Source: Ministeria vibrans ATCC 50519 (taxonomy: Eukaryota > Opisthokonta > Filasterea). Taken from it: DNA of 21,449 nt. The position numbers and the translations under genes were made by a program. Location: positions 3,670 to 25,118 of the forward strand of contig CALSCP010002773.1 in assembly GCA_943704425.1 (NCBI GenBank), written 5' to 3'. Under the pieces are notes generated by a model. The model did not search any database. It saw only the letters and a program-made list of their open reading frames with translations, and was not told where the DNA came from. Shown piece by piece: positions 12,301 to 21,449 of the stretch. Each line of letters opens with the position of its first letter. Within the stretch, counting starts at the first letter, position 1.

Positions 12301-15300
12301 TGACCGCCTGGTTGTGTTCGGCGAGTCCGGCGGGCAGGAAGAAACCCGTTACGGACGCATCGGGACCACGATGAAGAGGCAATAGAATGGGGTCGGAGGT
12401 GTTGGTGGGGCCCAGGTAGTAGCGAAAGGTATACGACAGGGCCGACTGTGCGAAATCGAGATCGAGTGCGTGCCAGTTGGAACACACAACGCTAAATGGT
12501 GTTTCTAGGCTGAGACCTTCGGCGGGCACGATGGTACAGGAGCCACCGGTGGGCACAGAGAGCGTCTGAACATTGAGGGTGGCATGACCGACGGGAGTGC
12601 CGGCGGCAATGACGCGCAGCGTAAACTGGTAAAGGGTGTTGGGAAGGAGGACGCCCGCGTCGAGCACTAAATTGAACTGCCGATTGCCCGTTGTCGTGGT
12701 GTTGAGATCGTTGGCAATCGGCAGTGGTGGCAAGCTGGACCATTCGGCTTCGACAAGCGCCGCCGAAATGTTGGAAAGGGAACAGCGGTTGCAATCACCC
12801 ACCAACACCACACGCGTGTCGTGGGGTGTCGCACCATTGGTGCAGTCGCGGCAGACCACCGAGACAAGCGGTGAGTTGCTGGCCGTCGCCACAATCTGTT
12901 GAGTGGCATTGCCTGTGCGAGTGCCCGCCGTCACGGCGACAGTAAACGCGTGCGTGAGACCAAAGGGAAGAGAAAAGGCAGGAATTTCCACAGTGGCAAG
13001 CATTGACTGAGCGGCAAACGTCGCAAGCGCATTGGAATCGCCGGCAAAGCATGGGACGCTGGGTGAATCGGTGTGACAGGACCAGGCAAAAGAGAGCAAT
13101 GAGAGGGATGCTGAGGTGTTGCCGAGCGAGCTACCACTCGCATCCAGCACGTATGGCTCGTCGAATGGCGTGGAGCGTTCCGAAGCGCCCGCAATGAGAA
13201 CGTGAAGGGGTGGCGGGCGCATGAGAAGTCGCACCGAGTGCTGCTGGGTGACGATGGGCACGGTGTCCAGGAGGGAGACACGCACATCGATTCGGTAGAG
13301 ATCGGGCACAAGTGAGCCGGCGGGTAGTTCAAGAAGTTTGGTGCGGAGTGCACTGTTGGGAATATTGGTTGGAACCACCGACAGGCCTGTGGAAAGGGAC
13401 TGGATAGACCAGACATACTCGAGACGACGCAGCGAGCAGGTGGTTACCACCGCAGTAGCCTCAATCAGCGCACGCGATGCTGTTGTCGCGGAAATCTCCG
13501 TGGACGGAGACAGTATCACATTGAGTAGAAGGCAAAGCTCATTCTGCAAAATAATAAATAAATAAAATAATAATAATAACAAAAAATATAATAGGAATTA
13601 ATTTCATGTTAAATATGCATTGAATGTACCTGCACGAGAATGGGAAGAGACGTGGCAACAATGGAGGTTGATGTAACTGCTGAGAAGACGACATTTTTTG
13701 GGCCTGTTGTCGAGAAGACGTGAGAAAAGACGCCCGTGCGAGTCTCGTGGAGCGTATCGAGCGGAGAGCCGTCGTCGTAGAAAGCGACGAGACGGTCGGG
13801 GAAGTTGTTGGTGCCGGCGGACACATTAAAAGTGGTGGAGGCGTTGACAAGGGCAAGTGGGGCTGCGCGCGAGGCGACCGAGAGGGAAAGCAGGCAGGCG
13901 GTGGTGGGGTCTGCAAGGGTGTCTGGAAGCAGACAGAGCGCGGTGGTGGAGCCATTGGCGGGTGCGGCAATGGTAAGAGGCGCCACGTAGACGACAAAGT
14001 TGAAGAGTTCGACGAGGTTGAGTGCGCCCTGGCCATTGGAGATGACACCGGATGGCTGGTAGAAAACGCCGTTGGGGTCATGATGAGGAGGAAAGGAACG
14101 AGGCGCCGTTGTGACGGGTGGGGCCGGGTCGGAGGTGTCGGAGATGTTGGCAGTGTCGGAGAGCTGAGGGATGCTGACAATGGGGAGGAGTGTGAGTGGA
14201 TCCACGGCGGTCCATTCGACGGCAAGCAGAGGACGTGAGCCGGAGGAGACGGTCACGGAGATGGAGATGGCTGCCTCACCGGTGTCAGGGTGCGCCACAA
14301 GATTGGCGCTGACCGTAGGTCCGACCAAGGGAGTGTCGAGGACGATTTCGGCACCGAGCACCTGTTGGTCGTCGGCAAAATTGGTGATGTTGAGGGTGAG
14401 CTGGTAGGTGCCAATGCCACCGAGAGGCACATCGACCGTCACCGACGCAGGCCCCATAAACGACATGGTACCCATTCCCATATTGCTCAACGCCTCACGA
14501 CGACGACGACGACGACGACGACGAGTGCTGTCGTCGATGGTGAAGACGATGGGCGAGCCATTGAGAAGGATGGTGAGAAACCACACGTCGGCCGAGCCGG
14601 CAGTAACCGTTACGGGAAAGGACAGGGTGGTGTTCGGTTCAAGTTGCAACGTGACCTGAGGTGCATCCGAGGAGGGATCGGGCGTGAGCAGGTCGATGGC
14701 GTTGACAATGATAGGCTCGAAAAGGCGTGCAGTAAGCGTGCGATGCAGAGAGGACACACCGTTGGTGGCAATTGCCTCAATAGTGGCTGTGGACGCAGCG
14801 AAGGTCAGCGGATAGGCATGCACCCAGTACACTGTCTCGTTGGGTTTGAGGCTGGAGACGACGGAGGGGGCGGACGCGTCGCCCCAGTTGACAGAAATTG
14901 TCGCTGTGGCAGCAGGAAAGCTCTGACTAAAGTGGAAGATTGTCGCGGCAACGGGTGAGCTGAGTGGGCGTCCCTTGGACGCGTAGAGAGTCGTCGTGTT
15001 GGTGGGATCGGTAGAAAAAAAGCGGAATTCACTGAGCGTCGGCTGCACTTGAATGGTCCCCTGAGCAAAGGCGGAACTAGCACCTGAGCTGTCGACAATG
15101 GTTGCATTGACGGCAAAGTCACCGAGGATAGTGAATGGAGGAACGCTCACGGCCAACTGACCGCCATGGACAAGGTGTGCGCGGAAGGGCAGCACAGACT
15201 CGCCTGATGCCGTTGGAAGCGACACAACGTTGAGGTAGGCAGGAGGAGCTGCGAGAGGGGTGGAGCGAGGGTGCGGAGAGAGCGTGCACGAGGACCAGAG

Positions 15301-16962
15301 GGCAAGGAGGTCGCCGGCTTGGACGGGGAGAGCGTCGGCAGCGTTGTACACAACGGAAGTGTAGCCAGAGGTAGTGGAGAGGAGCGCATTGCGAGAGGCT
15401 ACCACCACATATTGATCGAATTGCAATGGTGATGACGAGGTCGAGCGTGCCTCGATGGGTATGCGCGCGTCACAGTTAGAGAGTGTTGTCGCTGTTGTTG
15501 ATGTGATGCTACATGTCAAGGCACAGGTACCAGTAAGAGGACAGAAGCGTGAGGGTGAGACAAGCAGTGGCGAGCAAGTAATGTGACGCAAGAGAACCAG
15601 GGTGACAGTGGAGCCGCAGTTGGACGATGGTGGCAGGGAGAGCTCCCACGAGAGCAAATGACCGTCGTCCGGGAGACGCTGTGAGCTGATGCGGTGAAGC
15701 GACGGAGACTGCTCAATGATGTTGTCGAGGAGCAAAGGACCTGCGCCCAGAGTGTATGCATGTGTGGCGGGAATGGACTCGTTGAGTGTGACGGAGAAGC
15801 GTGGCAGTGAGTCGAGGCGTGAGGCTCGCAGGAGTGAAGAGTCGTCTGAAGTGGAGGAGACGACGGTAATCAGCATGTTGGGGTCGCTGTCGTCAAGTGA
15901 GAGGGTGCCCATGCCACGAGGAAGTGTGACGCGACCCTGCAAGAACGATGGGGGCAACACACGCAAGTGAAGTTGCGCTGTGGCGACGATCGAGTTTCCG
16001 GAGCCGTCCGGTACGGTGGCGACCAGAATGCGCTTCTCGCCAGAGCTGTGACACACATAAGATACCTGATGTGCGGTGGAGGAGCTGTCGAACGTATCGG
16101 CAAACCACGAGCCGTCAACAAACCAGCGAAGCGTGGCGGTCGCAGGCAAGGAAGCGACGGTGACATTGACGCTGAGTGTCAGGCTTTGGCCAACATGACA
16201 GGAAAGAGTGTTTGGCACAAAGGCAAGGGAAGTTGTTGTAGGGGCACTTGCACGCCACACTGCATTGGCAAGGGGTGCCTGTGCATCACAGAGGCTCTGG
16301 GGAGCGCCACCGTAGGCACCGAATGAGTCGCCGCAAAAACAAAGGTGATTTTGAATCGCAGCATAGGCAAAAGCGAGCGAGGCACACTCGACAAGGCAAA
16401 GGGCAAGTTGTGCTTTGCCTTGCACACTTGCCACAAGGTGCGGCAGGTTGCGCGGGGTGAGCTGGTCGCGGTAGCAGCCGCGGTAGAGAGCGGTTGGGGG
16501 CACCGCCCAAATGCGGTACTGACAATTGCTGTCATTGACGAGCGCGCTGGCTTGGGGCGAGATGGGACACAGCGTGCTGTTGAAGGAGGTCTCGCGAGGG
16601 ATGCGAAGCTCCACAAAGGGACCGTCGAGGCGTAAGAGAGCGCGCAGAGTCAGCGTGGAATGTAAGAAGGCGACTTCCCACGGCCACCTGGCGTCGCCCG
16701 TCGCTCGACAGGCAACGCCACCGCCAAAAACGAGCGCAGGCGCATCGGCGATGGCCAACTGCGCAAGCGAGCTGTTCGCAGAGAGCGTTGCAGCCTGGAG
16801 TGATGTGGTTTCCTGGCCAACGAGCGGCGCTGAAAACAGTTCGCTCGGGCACTGTTCCGTTGGCGGTGTAAACGTGCACGGAAACGGCTCAACGGGACAC
16901 TGGGCGCTCGCTAGTGACGCTGCTAAAAGAAGCGCGACTAGGAGGAGGGGGTGGGTGATCAT
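6302..16962 (-). CDS. Polycystin-1-like protein (WSC-PKD-REJ-GPS-PLAT-channel)
   Basis: Five exons: 16962-13630, 13543-9809, 9734-9430, 9378-7765 and 7679-6302. All joins are GT-AG and in phase, giving 3454 residues. Order: signal peptide (1-20), WSC-like Cys domain (about 160-232: RGCYRD, CFCGDSFG), PKD-type repeats (clearest 640-750, VNWGDAS and HAYP; another near 1050-1110), REJ region (1112-1560; CTIVPAEGLSLETPF), GAIN region, GPS (2013-2051, CDHLTSF), first membrane segment (about 2078-2096) and PLAT with a long insertion. Further membrane segments lie near 2450, 2490, 2765 and 2810. Then comes the polycystin channel unit: S1 near 2890-2911, a TOP domain with WIDAQTRAVFTE and LLAEFPSTGGL, S2-S6, and NRVLGPIY before S6. 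The tail is strongly acidic. Eleven membrane spans fit polycystin-1, a ciliary or surface receptor-channel that partners polycystin-2. Exons 1 and 2 are very long. The start is chosen for its signal peptide. It converges with RRP9 at 81 bp. Confidence 0.93.
10724..10840 (-). other. GPS autoproteolysis motif of the polycystin
   Basis: This encodes about 39 residues with the full GPS pattern: CYFW, then W and GC, then CACDHLTSFG. The four cysteines, two tryptophans and the HL/T cleavage triplet are all present. By family knowledge the chain is cut between Leu and Thr and stays as two non-covalently bound parts. The first membrane segment follows about 27 residues later, as in animal polycystin-1. 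Confidence 0.9.
14497..14523 (-). repeat. (CGT)9 coding run: nine arginines in the ectodomain
   Basis: Nine perfect CGT codons on the coding strand (ACG on plus) give nine consecutive Arg in the extracellular part of the polycystin, between PKD-like regions. The following residues are E-A-L-S. Confidence 0.95.
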
Positions 16963-17338
16963 ACGAAAGAACAGAAAGATAAAACGAATAGTAATATTAT
17001 TATAATTATGACCAAAGAAAATGCTCGAGCGTCTCTGAGTGGCTCAGTTTCCGAGTCACGACTCAGAGAAGACGTTTTCATTTTATTTTTGGGAGAGGTG
17101 GCGCTACTTAGTCACGCTACACCTCACCTGGGCTGTGACTGACTGGGACTAATTTTTAGGTTTATGAAAGACTGATTCAGATTCACAGATTTCACTGTTG
17201 CGTTGATGTATGCTTGGTACTAAAATTCGTATTGGGTGTTCAGTACTCACTCTATAACTCAGCACTTGCCAAAAGAATTTTTTTAAAGATGTGGGATAAA
17301 GAAACAAGTGATCGAGAAAGAGTGAAACAAAGTGATAT
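16963..17338. promoter_or_regulatory. Spacer upstream of the polycystin gene, with an inverted repeat
   Basis: This 376-bp spacer lies between the polycystin start codon and the stop of the NADPH oxidase piece. It should hold the polycystin promoter (read on minus) and the 5' UTR. It has an AT-rich stretch at 16985-17010 and an inverted repeat, CTCTGAGT at 17033-17040 with ACTCAGAG at 17061-17068. Further GAGTCA, TAGTCAC and TGACTGACT half-sites lie between 17050 and 17146. No open frame here is convincing. Confidence 0.45.
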
Positions 17339-17710
17339 TTAAAAGATCTCCTGGCGATACTTAAAGGAGGTTCCGCCGGGAGTGGAGTGCTTCGAGGACA
17401 TTTTGCGGAGCATGCTGCCGAGGGCGGGGGGCCCGCAAAAGAAGACGCCGATGTCGGTGCCGGGGGCATTGTGGCGACGAGCAATGGAGGGGAAGATGAT
17501 GTTCCAGTCGGGACGACCAAACTCGGTGCGACTGGCGAGCGACGTGAGAACGTCCTGGCCTGTCTGTTCCATACTCTGCTCAATTGCAATATGCATCATG
17601 ACAGCAGAGAGATCCTCTTTGGGCATTTTCCCGCCTGTAAGGAACACGCGCAATTCGAGAAAGTGGTTTACATCGGCCGCTTGTAACTCGGACAAAAAGT
17701 CAGCAAACCA
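17339..17710 (-). CDS. NADPH oxidase (NOX/DUOX) C-terminal exon only
   Basis: One exon of 123 residues, stop TAA at 17339-17341, acceptor TTTTTAG just upstream of 17710. It matches the end of the NADPH-binding domain of NOX enzymes: WFADFLSELQ at the start, FLTG, then FGRPDWNIIFPSIARRH, the nucleotide-binding GVFFCGPPALGSMLRKM, and a C-terminal aromatic residue (QEIF), as in NOX proteins that end in Phe. NOX enzymes pass electrons from NADPH via FAD and two haems across a membrane to oxygen. The transmembrane haem part, the FAD part and the first part of the NADPH domain should be encoded upstream (above 17711), but only a (GA)n tract and then the unrelated catalase-like gene lie there. The gene is therefore truncated at that tract. 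Whether it is NOX or DUOX type cannot be told. Confidence 0.88.
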   Translation of the reverse strand, partial: WFADFLSELQAADVNHFLELRVFLTGGKMPKEDLSAVMMHIAIEQSMEQTGQDVLTSLASRTEFGRPDWNIIFPSIARRHNAPGTDIGVFFCGPPALGSMLRKMSSKHSTPGGTSFKYRQEIF

Positions 17711-17782
17711 CTAAAAAGAGTGATAAGTAAGAGAGAGAAGGTTAGGTTAGAGAAAGAGAAGGAAAAAAAAACAAGGATCTTC

Positions 17783-17904
<122 letters not shown>

Positions 17905-17990
17905 AGAAAGAAGCAAAGTGGAAAAGGAACAAAGTGGAAAAGGAACAAAGTGAGAAAACAACAACAACGACAGAGAATATGAAAGGTTAC

Positions 17991-20043
17991 AATTTCAAGA
18001 AGGTTTCCAAGCATTTTGACGCCAAACTCGCCCTTGTACCAACGAGGTGCGTTCTTGAAAGGGAAAATACCCAGAACCCACTCGAGCAGGTATAGCGGGT
18101 GGTCTCCTGCGAGCGCCAGTGTCTTGCTGAACGACGGATACGTCTTCTGCTCGTGCGCAAAGAACGTTTCTCCGCTAAGAAAATGAAAACATTTTCAATT
18201 TTTGAAACAGACAAACATACAGACATACACATATATTTTTGGTCATTATTATTATGAAATAATAATAATTATAATTATTCTCTCTCGTCTCACCTCAGGA
18301 AGATGAAGTCTTGAGTGTTTCGTTCGTGGTCAATGATGATTTTCTCGCCGGGAACGCCCATAACTTTGATCGCGGCCCCACGCACATCCGCTGAGAAACA
18401 CACACACACACACACACAGAGACACAGACACACACACACACACAAACCATAGGGAAAGAAAGAGAAAGAGGAGGGAAAAGAAAAGAACAAAGGGGTAGAG
18501 AGAGTGAGAGAGAAGAAGAAGAAGAAGAAACAAAGGGATAGGTTAAGATGAGACGCAACTATGCAGCGCTGTGGGAGAGGGCGTTTTCGTACGTTTAGTG
18601 TCGTCACCGAGTTTGCCGGCACTAGACGAAAAGCGAATGTAGGCGTCAAACGAGCGGCCAAGGTGGCTGAAGACGCCATGGCGCAGTTTGGGGTCGAGGG
18701 AGTCGGCCACGTCGAAGGTCGCGCGCACGCAGCCAAGCGACTTGCGGTGCTGCAGACGCCAGTCGCGCACCTTGCCATTCTCGGAGCCGCGCACAAGGTC
18801 GGCAACGGCATTGCGCTCAAGGTCGGATGCCTCGGTGAGGGCAGCCGTGACACCGTCGATGTCGCGCTGGTCGAGGCCGCGTGGGAGAGGACACGCCGCG
18901 GGGTTGTCGACGCTCACCTGCTTGAAGACAATGAAGAGGATGCACACGAGCGCTGTAATGCGGATGAAGTATGGGATGGCGCGCCACTTGCGACTGCGAC
19001 GGGGCAGATGACTGAAGTACCCCGCGGCGTACAGAGCCATGCCGAGCAGCGAGCCGAGGAAGTAGAAGAGCTGGACGGTGCGGCTGGAGGTGATGATGAA
19101 GCCGCGGAAGCACAGAGCGAGATAAACAATCCGCTTGAACGTGTTGCCAAAGGGCTTGTAGAAGCGTGCAAAGAGCGAGCCGTCGATGGCGGCACGTCGG
19201 TCGAGAAAAGGGAAGATTTGATGGTAGAAGAGGGCAACCAGCAGAGCACTGGTGGCCGTCGTGAATTGCAAATGAGCGTCGCCCGACGACAGGAGCACCT
19301 CGCGCCACTTCCACGGAATAAACGGCATGTCGGTGTAGCAATTCACAAGCAGGCGCACATAGATGACCTGTGTCGAAAAAAAACGAACCAAACACAAACA
19401 ATCATGATCGCGCAATTACGGATAATTGATGTGGAAATGAAGTGTTTCGTACAAAGGCAAAGAGCTGACGGGGATAGTCCAGGAGAACGGTGCGGCCTGC
19501 AGCCTTGAGAGAGAAGTCGGCGGGCAGTGCGAGGTGCGTGGCTTTGAAGTCGATGTACAGCAAGAGGGCAGTGAGGAGCGACGTGTGTGCAAAGGGGAAA
19601 TTGTAGCCGAACCGCAGCGCCGACGTGACGAGGAGGACATAGTTGGCCACGAGGAGTGCGCCGGCTCCTGTGTGGGGGAGGGGCGGGGGGGGCGGAGAAC
19701 ACGAATGGGGAACACGGATGTGATTTCAGAGTTAATGTCTATTCTTCGGCGATGAAACGAACGTACGCGTCGAGTGGGCTTCAAGCACAGCCTCGGGCAA
19801 AGCAGGGAAGTTCATGGACCAAAAGTCACCTGGAGGCTCCTTATCATCGCCGCGATCGTCGTCGGCAGGGGCGGGGGAAGGCGTGGGCGACGGAGACGCA
19901 GCGGCATCAACATTGTGCAATGGTTCCGTAGTTGGAACCCGACGCCGCGGGCCACGCGCCGCGGGAGTCGGCGTGAGACCAACCGGGTCTATCGTCGCAA
20001 ACGCACGTGATTTCGAACGCGTTGAGCGAGCAGGGGTTGACAT
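17991..20043 (-). CDS. Membrane domain plus catalase-like fusion, N-terminal half
   Basis: Five exons: 20043-19767, 19667-19453, 19367-18593, 18390-18294 and 18174-17991, all GT-AG, in phase, exactly 516 codons. Residues 1-90 are a Pro/Ala/Asp-rich, probably disordered cytosolic start. Residues 95-315 hold about seven hydrophobic segments (for example LLVANYVLLVTSALRFGY, TSALLVALFYHQIF, FYFLGSLLGMALYAAGYF, ITALVCILFIVF) of a type I do not recognise; they are not the haem-binding NOX core. From about 345 comes a catalase-like domain: LQHRKSLGCVRATF (probable distal His 371), GVFSHLGRSFDAYIRFSS, KPDVRGAAIKVMGVPGEK, TQDFIFL, SGETFF. The domain stops halfway, in an intron of phase 0, at GNLLEI. 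The missing half, including the proximal Tyr and a lipoxygenase, is the minus-strand piece 5431-2640, which also starts in phase 0. It shares a 111-bp divergent spacer with METTL26. Confidence 0.85.
18398..18444. repeat. Interrupted (CA)n in intron
   Basis: CA units with GA interruptions lie in the 202-bp intron 18592-18391 of the catalase-like N-terminal half. They are followed on the plus strand by GA/AAG-rich sequence to about 18530. Confidence 0.9.
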
Positions 20044-20154
20044 ACAATCAAAAATATAATAAATAATATGAGTGATCTTTTAAAAATAATAATAAAATAT
20101 CTCCATTACCTCACTCCTATTGTGTTTTGATCATCTTTGATACTGTAGTGGGAG
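20044..20154. promoter_or_regulatory. Divergent promoter region, fusion gene and METTL26
   Basis: Only 111 bp separate the start codon of the membrane/catalase-like gene (minus, 20043) from that of METTL26 (plus, 20155). The part next to the minus-strand gene is AT-rich (AATAATAATAAAATAT and similar). It must contain both promoters or parts of the 5' UTRs. No specific element can be identified. Confidence 0.5.
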
Positions 20155-20823
20155 ATGAGCCAGCTGACCAAGGTTGTTGCGCCGGCCGCGGAACGAAACG
20201 CCCCGCACATTGTGGCAAGGTTGCGTGAAATTCTGAGCGGGACGAATGCGCACGTCCTGGAGGTTGCCAGTGGTACAGGACAGCATTGCGTCGCGTGTGT
20301 GTCAGCGCTTGTTGCCGAGGGACGCGTCGCAAGCTGGCAGCCGACGGAGCTGATGGAGGTGTACACCAACTCAGTGACGGCGTACGTCGCAGAGCTGTCT
20401 GACACGCTCAGGGCGCGCGTGCAGACGCCGCGGCTGCTGGATGCTACGGTGGACGCGCAGTGGGACGCCTGTCGACGAGCAGATGTGGACGCGAACGGTG
20501 GATTTGACTTGGTTTTCAATGCGAACATGATTCACATCTCGCCATTTGCGGCGTGCCAGGGGCTCTTCCGCGGTGCGGGGCGCCTTCTCAAGGCCGGATC
20601 GGGTGCGCTGGTTCTCTATGGACCTTTTGCAGTGCACGGCTCGTTGACTCCGCAGAGCAACGTCGACTTTGACGCGTCGCTCAAGAGTCGTGATGCGTCC
20701 TGGGGCATTCGTGACATTGATGACTGCGAAGCGCTCGCAACGCAACATGGAATGGTCCTTGAGCAAACCTTTGAGATGCCAGCAAACAACAAGATTTTGG
20801 TGTTTCGCAAAAACGCTTCGTAG
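20155..20823 (+). CDS. METTL26: METTL26 / DUF938 SAM-dependent methyltransferase-like protein
   Basis: A single exon of 222 residues, the usual length for this family. Residues 34-44 (VLEVASGTGQH) are the glycine-rich SAM-binding motif I. The family signature NANMIHISPF is at 122-131, GLFRGAGRLLKAG at 137-149, LYGPF at 154-158 and PQSNVDFDASLKSRD at 166-180. MPANNKILVFRK is close to the C-terminus. The fold is a class I methyltransferase; the substrate is not established for the family. There is no intron, unlike its neighbours. The start at 20155 is the first ATG and places the conserved N-terminal residues (AAERNAPHI) correctly. It is complete and looks functional. Its plus-strand 3' flank is rich in GA and GT microsatellite. 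Confidence 0.95.
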   Translation: MSQLTKVVAPAAERNAPHIVARLREILSGTNAHVLEVASGTGQHCVACVSALVAEGRVASWQPTELMEVYTNSVTAYVAELSDTLRARVQTPRLLDATVDAQWDACRRADVDANGGFDLVFNANMIHISPFAACQGLFRGAGRLLKAGSGALVLYGPFAVHGSLTPQSNVDFDASLKSRDASWGIRDIDDCEALATQHGMVLEQTFEMPANNKILVFRKNAS

Positions 20824-21006
20824 TAAAGCGAACAGAGAGAGAGAGAGAAAGAAAGAAATAGTGTAAGGGAAACGAAGTGAAGCGACAGGAGGGAGAAAGA
20901 AACAAAGTGTGTGTGCGTGTGTGTGTGTGTGAGGTACATGCAAAGAGTATGTATAATTAAAAGGTATAAAGAAAAATTTATTTTAATATTATATTAGTGT
21001 TGTGAG
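20824..21006. other. Spacer between convergent genes with short GA and GT runs
   Basis: This 183-bp spacer lies between the METTL26 stop and the stop of the PH-domain gene. It holds GAGAGAGAGAGAAAGAAAG near 20834 and an imperfect GT run near 20907-20930, then AT-rich sequence that suits the 3' ends of both genes. No coding signal. Confidence 0.7.
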
Positions 21007-21279
21007 TTAGATTGCATGAAGAAGCAAGTCAGTGCGCCCGAGAGCGGCAAGCAAGACAGTCACCCATGTCAGAATGGGGGGCTCTTCCTCCGACCGCATT
21101 TGGTATATACGTTTGGGGGTCACCTGATCGGAGATTGACAGTGAATAAGCGAAAGAGTGAGTGAATGAGTGGGATACCATTTGAAAGTAGTAGAAGCCAT
21201 TGAATTTCTCTTTGCTGAGAGGCATCACAGAGACGTCGGTGACCTCGTGCAGCGGAATGGCTCCCTTGCACGCTTGTCG
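21007..21279 (-). CDS. PH-domain protein, last two exons (partial)
   Basis: Exons 21279-21178 and 21123-21007 (intron 21177-21124, 54 bp) are in phase and encode the last 72 residues, ending in stop TAA. The joined sequence has the second half of a pleckstrin homology domain: KGAIPLHEVTDVSV (strands 3-4), FNGFYYFQMVTPKRIYQMRS (strands 5-7), and a C-terminal helix with EEEPPILTWVTVLLAAL, whose Trp sits where the invariant PH Trp is expected. PH domains bind phosphoinositides or protein partners at membranes. The first half of the domain and any other domains lie upstream, beyond an intron that begins with acceptor GTAG at 21281-21280 and runs into the (GA)n at the window end. Protein identity cannot be given. 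Confidence 0.75.
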   Translation of the reverse strand, partial: RQACKGAIPLHEVTDVSVMPLSKEKFNGFYYFQMVSHSFTHSFAYSLSISDQVTPKRIYQMRSEEEPPILTWVTVLLAALGRTDLLLHAI

Positions 21280-21345
21280 CTACCACACAAGGTCAATACA
21301 AATCAGGTCGACAGAGAGAGAGAAAGGAGGGAGAAAGAAAAAAAG

Positions 21346-21449
<104 letters not shown>

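Overview
The window is nuclear DNA of a unicellular, flagellated eukaryote. Genes have many short introns (46 to 282 bp), exons are fairly GC-rich, introns and spacers are AT-rich, and microsatellites (GA, GT/CA, AAT) are unusually abundant. Cilia are implied by radial spoke protein 3 and by a polycystin-1-type protein. I could not place the lineage more closely from the sequence alone.

Layout. Bases 1-846 carry no gene I can support. RSP3 (+) occupies 847-2436 in six exons. The minus strand of 2640-5431 encodes the C-terminal half of a catalase-like/lipoxygenase fusion protein (the allene oxide synthase-lipoxygenase architecture known from corals). A (GA)n(GT)n tract follows. Then come the last two exons of the U3 snoRNP protein RRP9 (+, 5650-6220), a complete five-exon polycystin-1-like gene (-, 16962 down to 6302, 3454 residues: WSC, PKD repeats, REJ, GAIN/GPS, PLAT, polycystin channel), and the last exon of an NADPH oxidase (-, 17710-17339). 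After a second (GA)n tract, 20043-17991 (-) encodes a multi-pass membrane domain plus the N-terminal half of the catalase-like domain. It ends at exactly the point, and in the same intron phase, at which the 5431-2640 piece resumes. METTL26 (+, 20155-20823) and the 3' end of a PH-domain gene (-) follow, and the window ends inside a third (GA)n tract.

Main point. The membrane/catalase-like/lipoxygenase gene is cut in two by about 12.5 kb. That segment is bounded on both sides by (GA)n and carries two genes (RRP9 and NOX) that lack their 5' parts exactly at those boundaries. Either a foreign contig was placed into a microsatellite gap during assembly, or a real insertion or rearrangement occurred through (GA)n. 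If the intervening segment is left out, the two halves make one open frame of 1314 residues: about 340 residues with some seven hydrophobic segments, a catalase-like haem domain, then a lipoxygenase without a PLAT domain. This membrane-anchored version of an AOS-LOX enzyme is the best candidate here for something undescribed. The second-best is the polycystin, with its altered pore filter and split PLAT domain.
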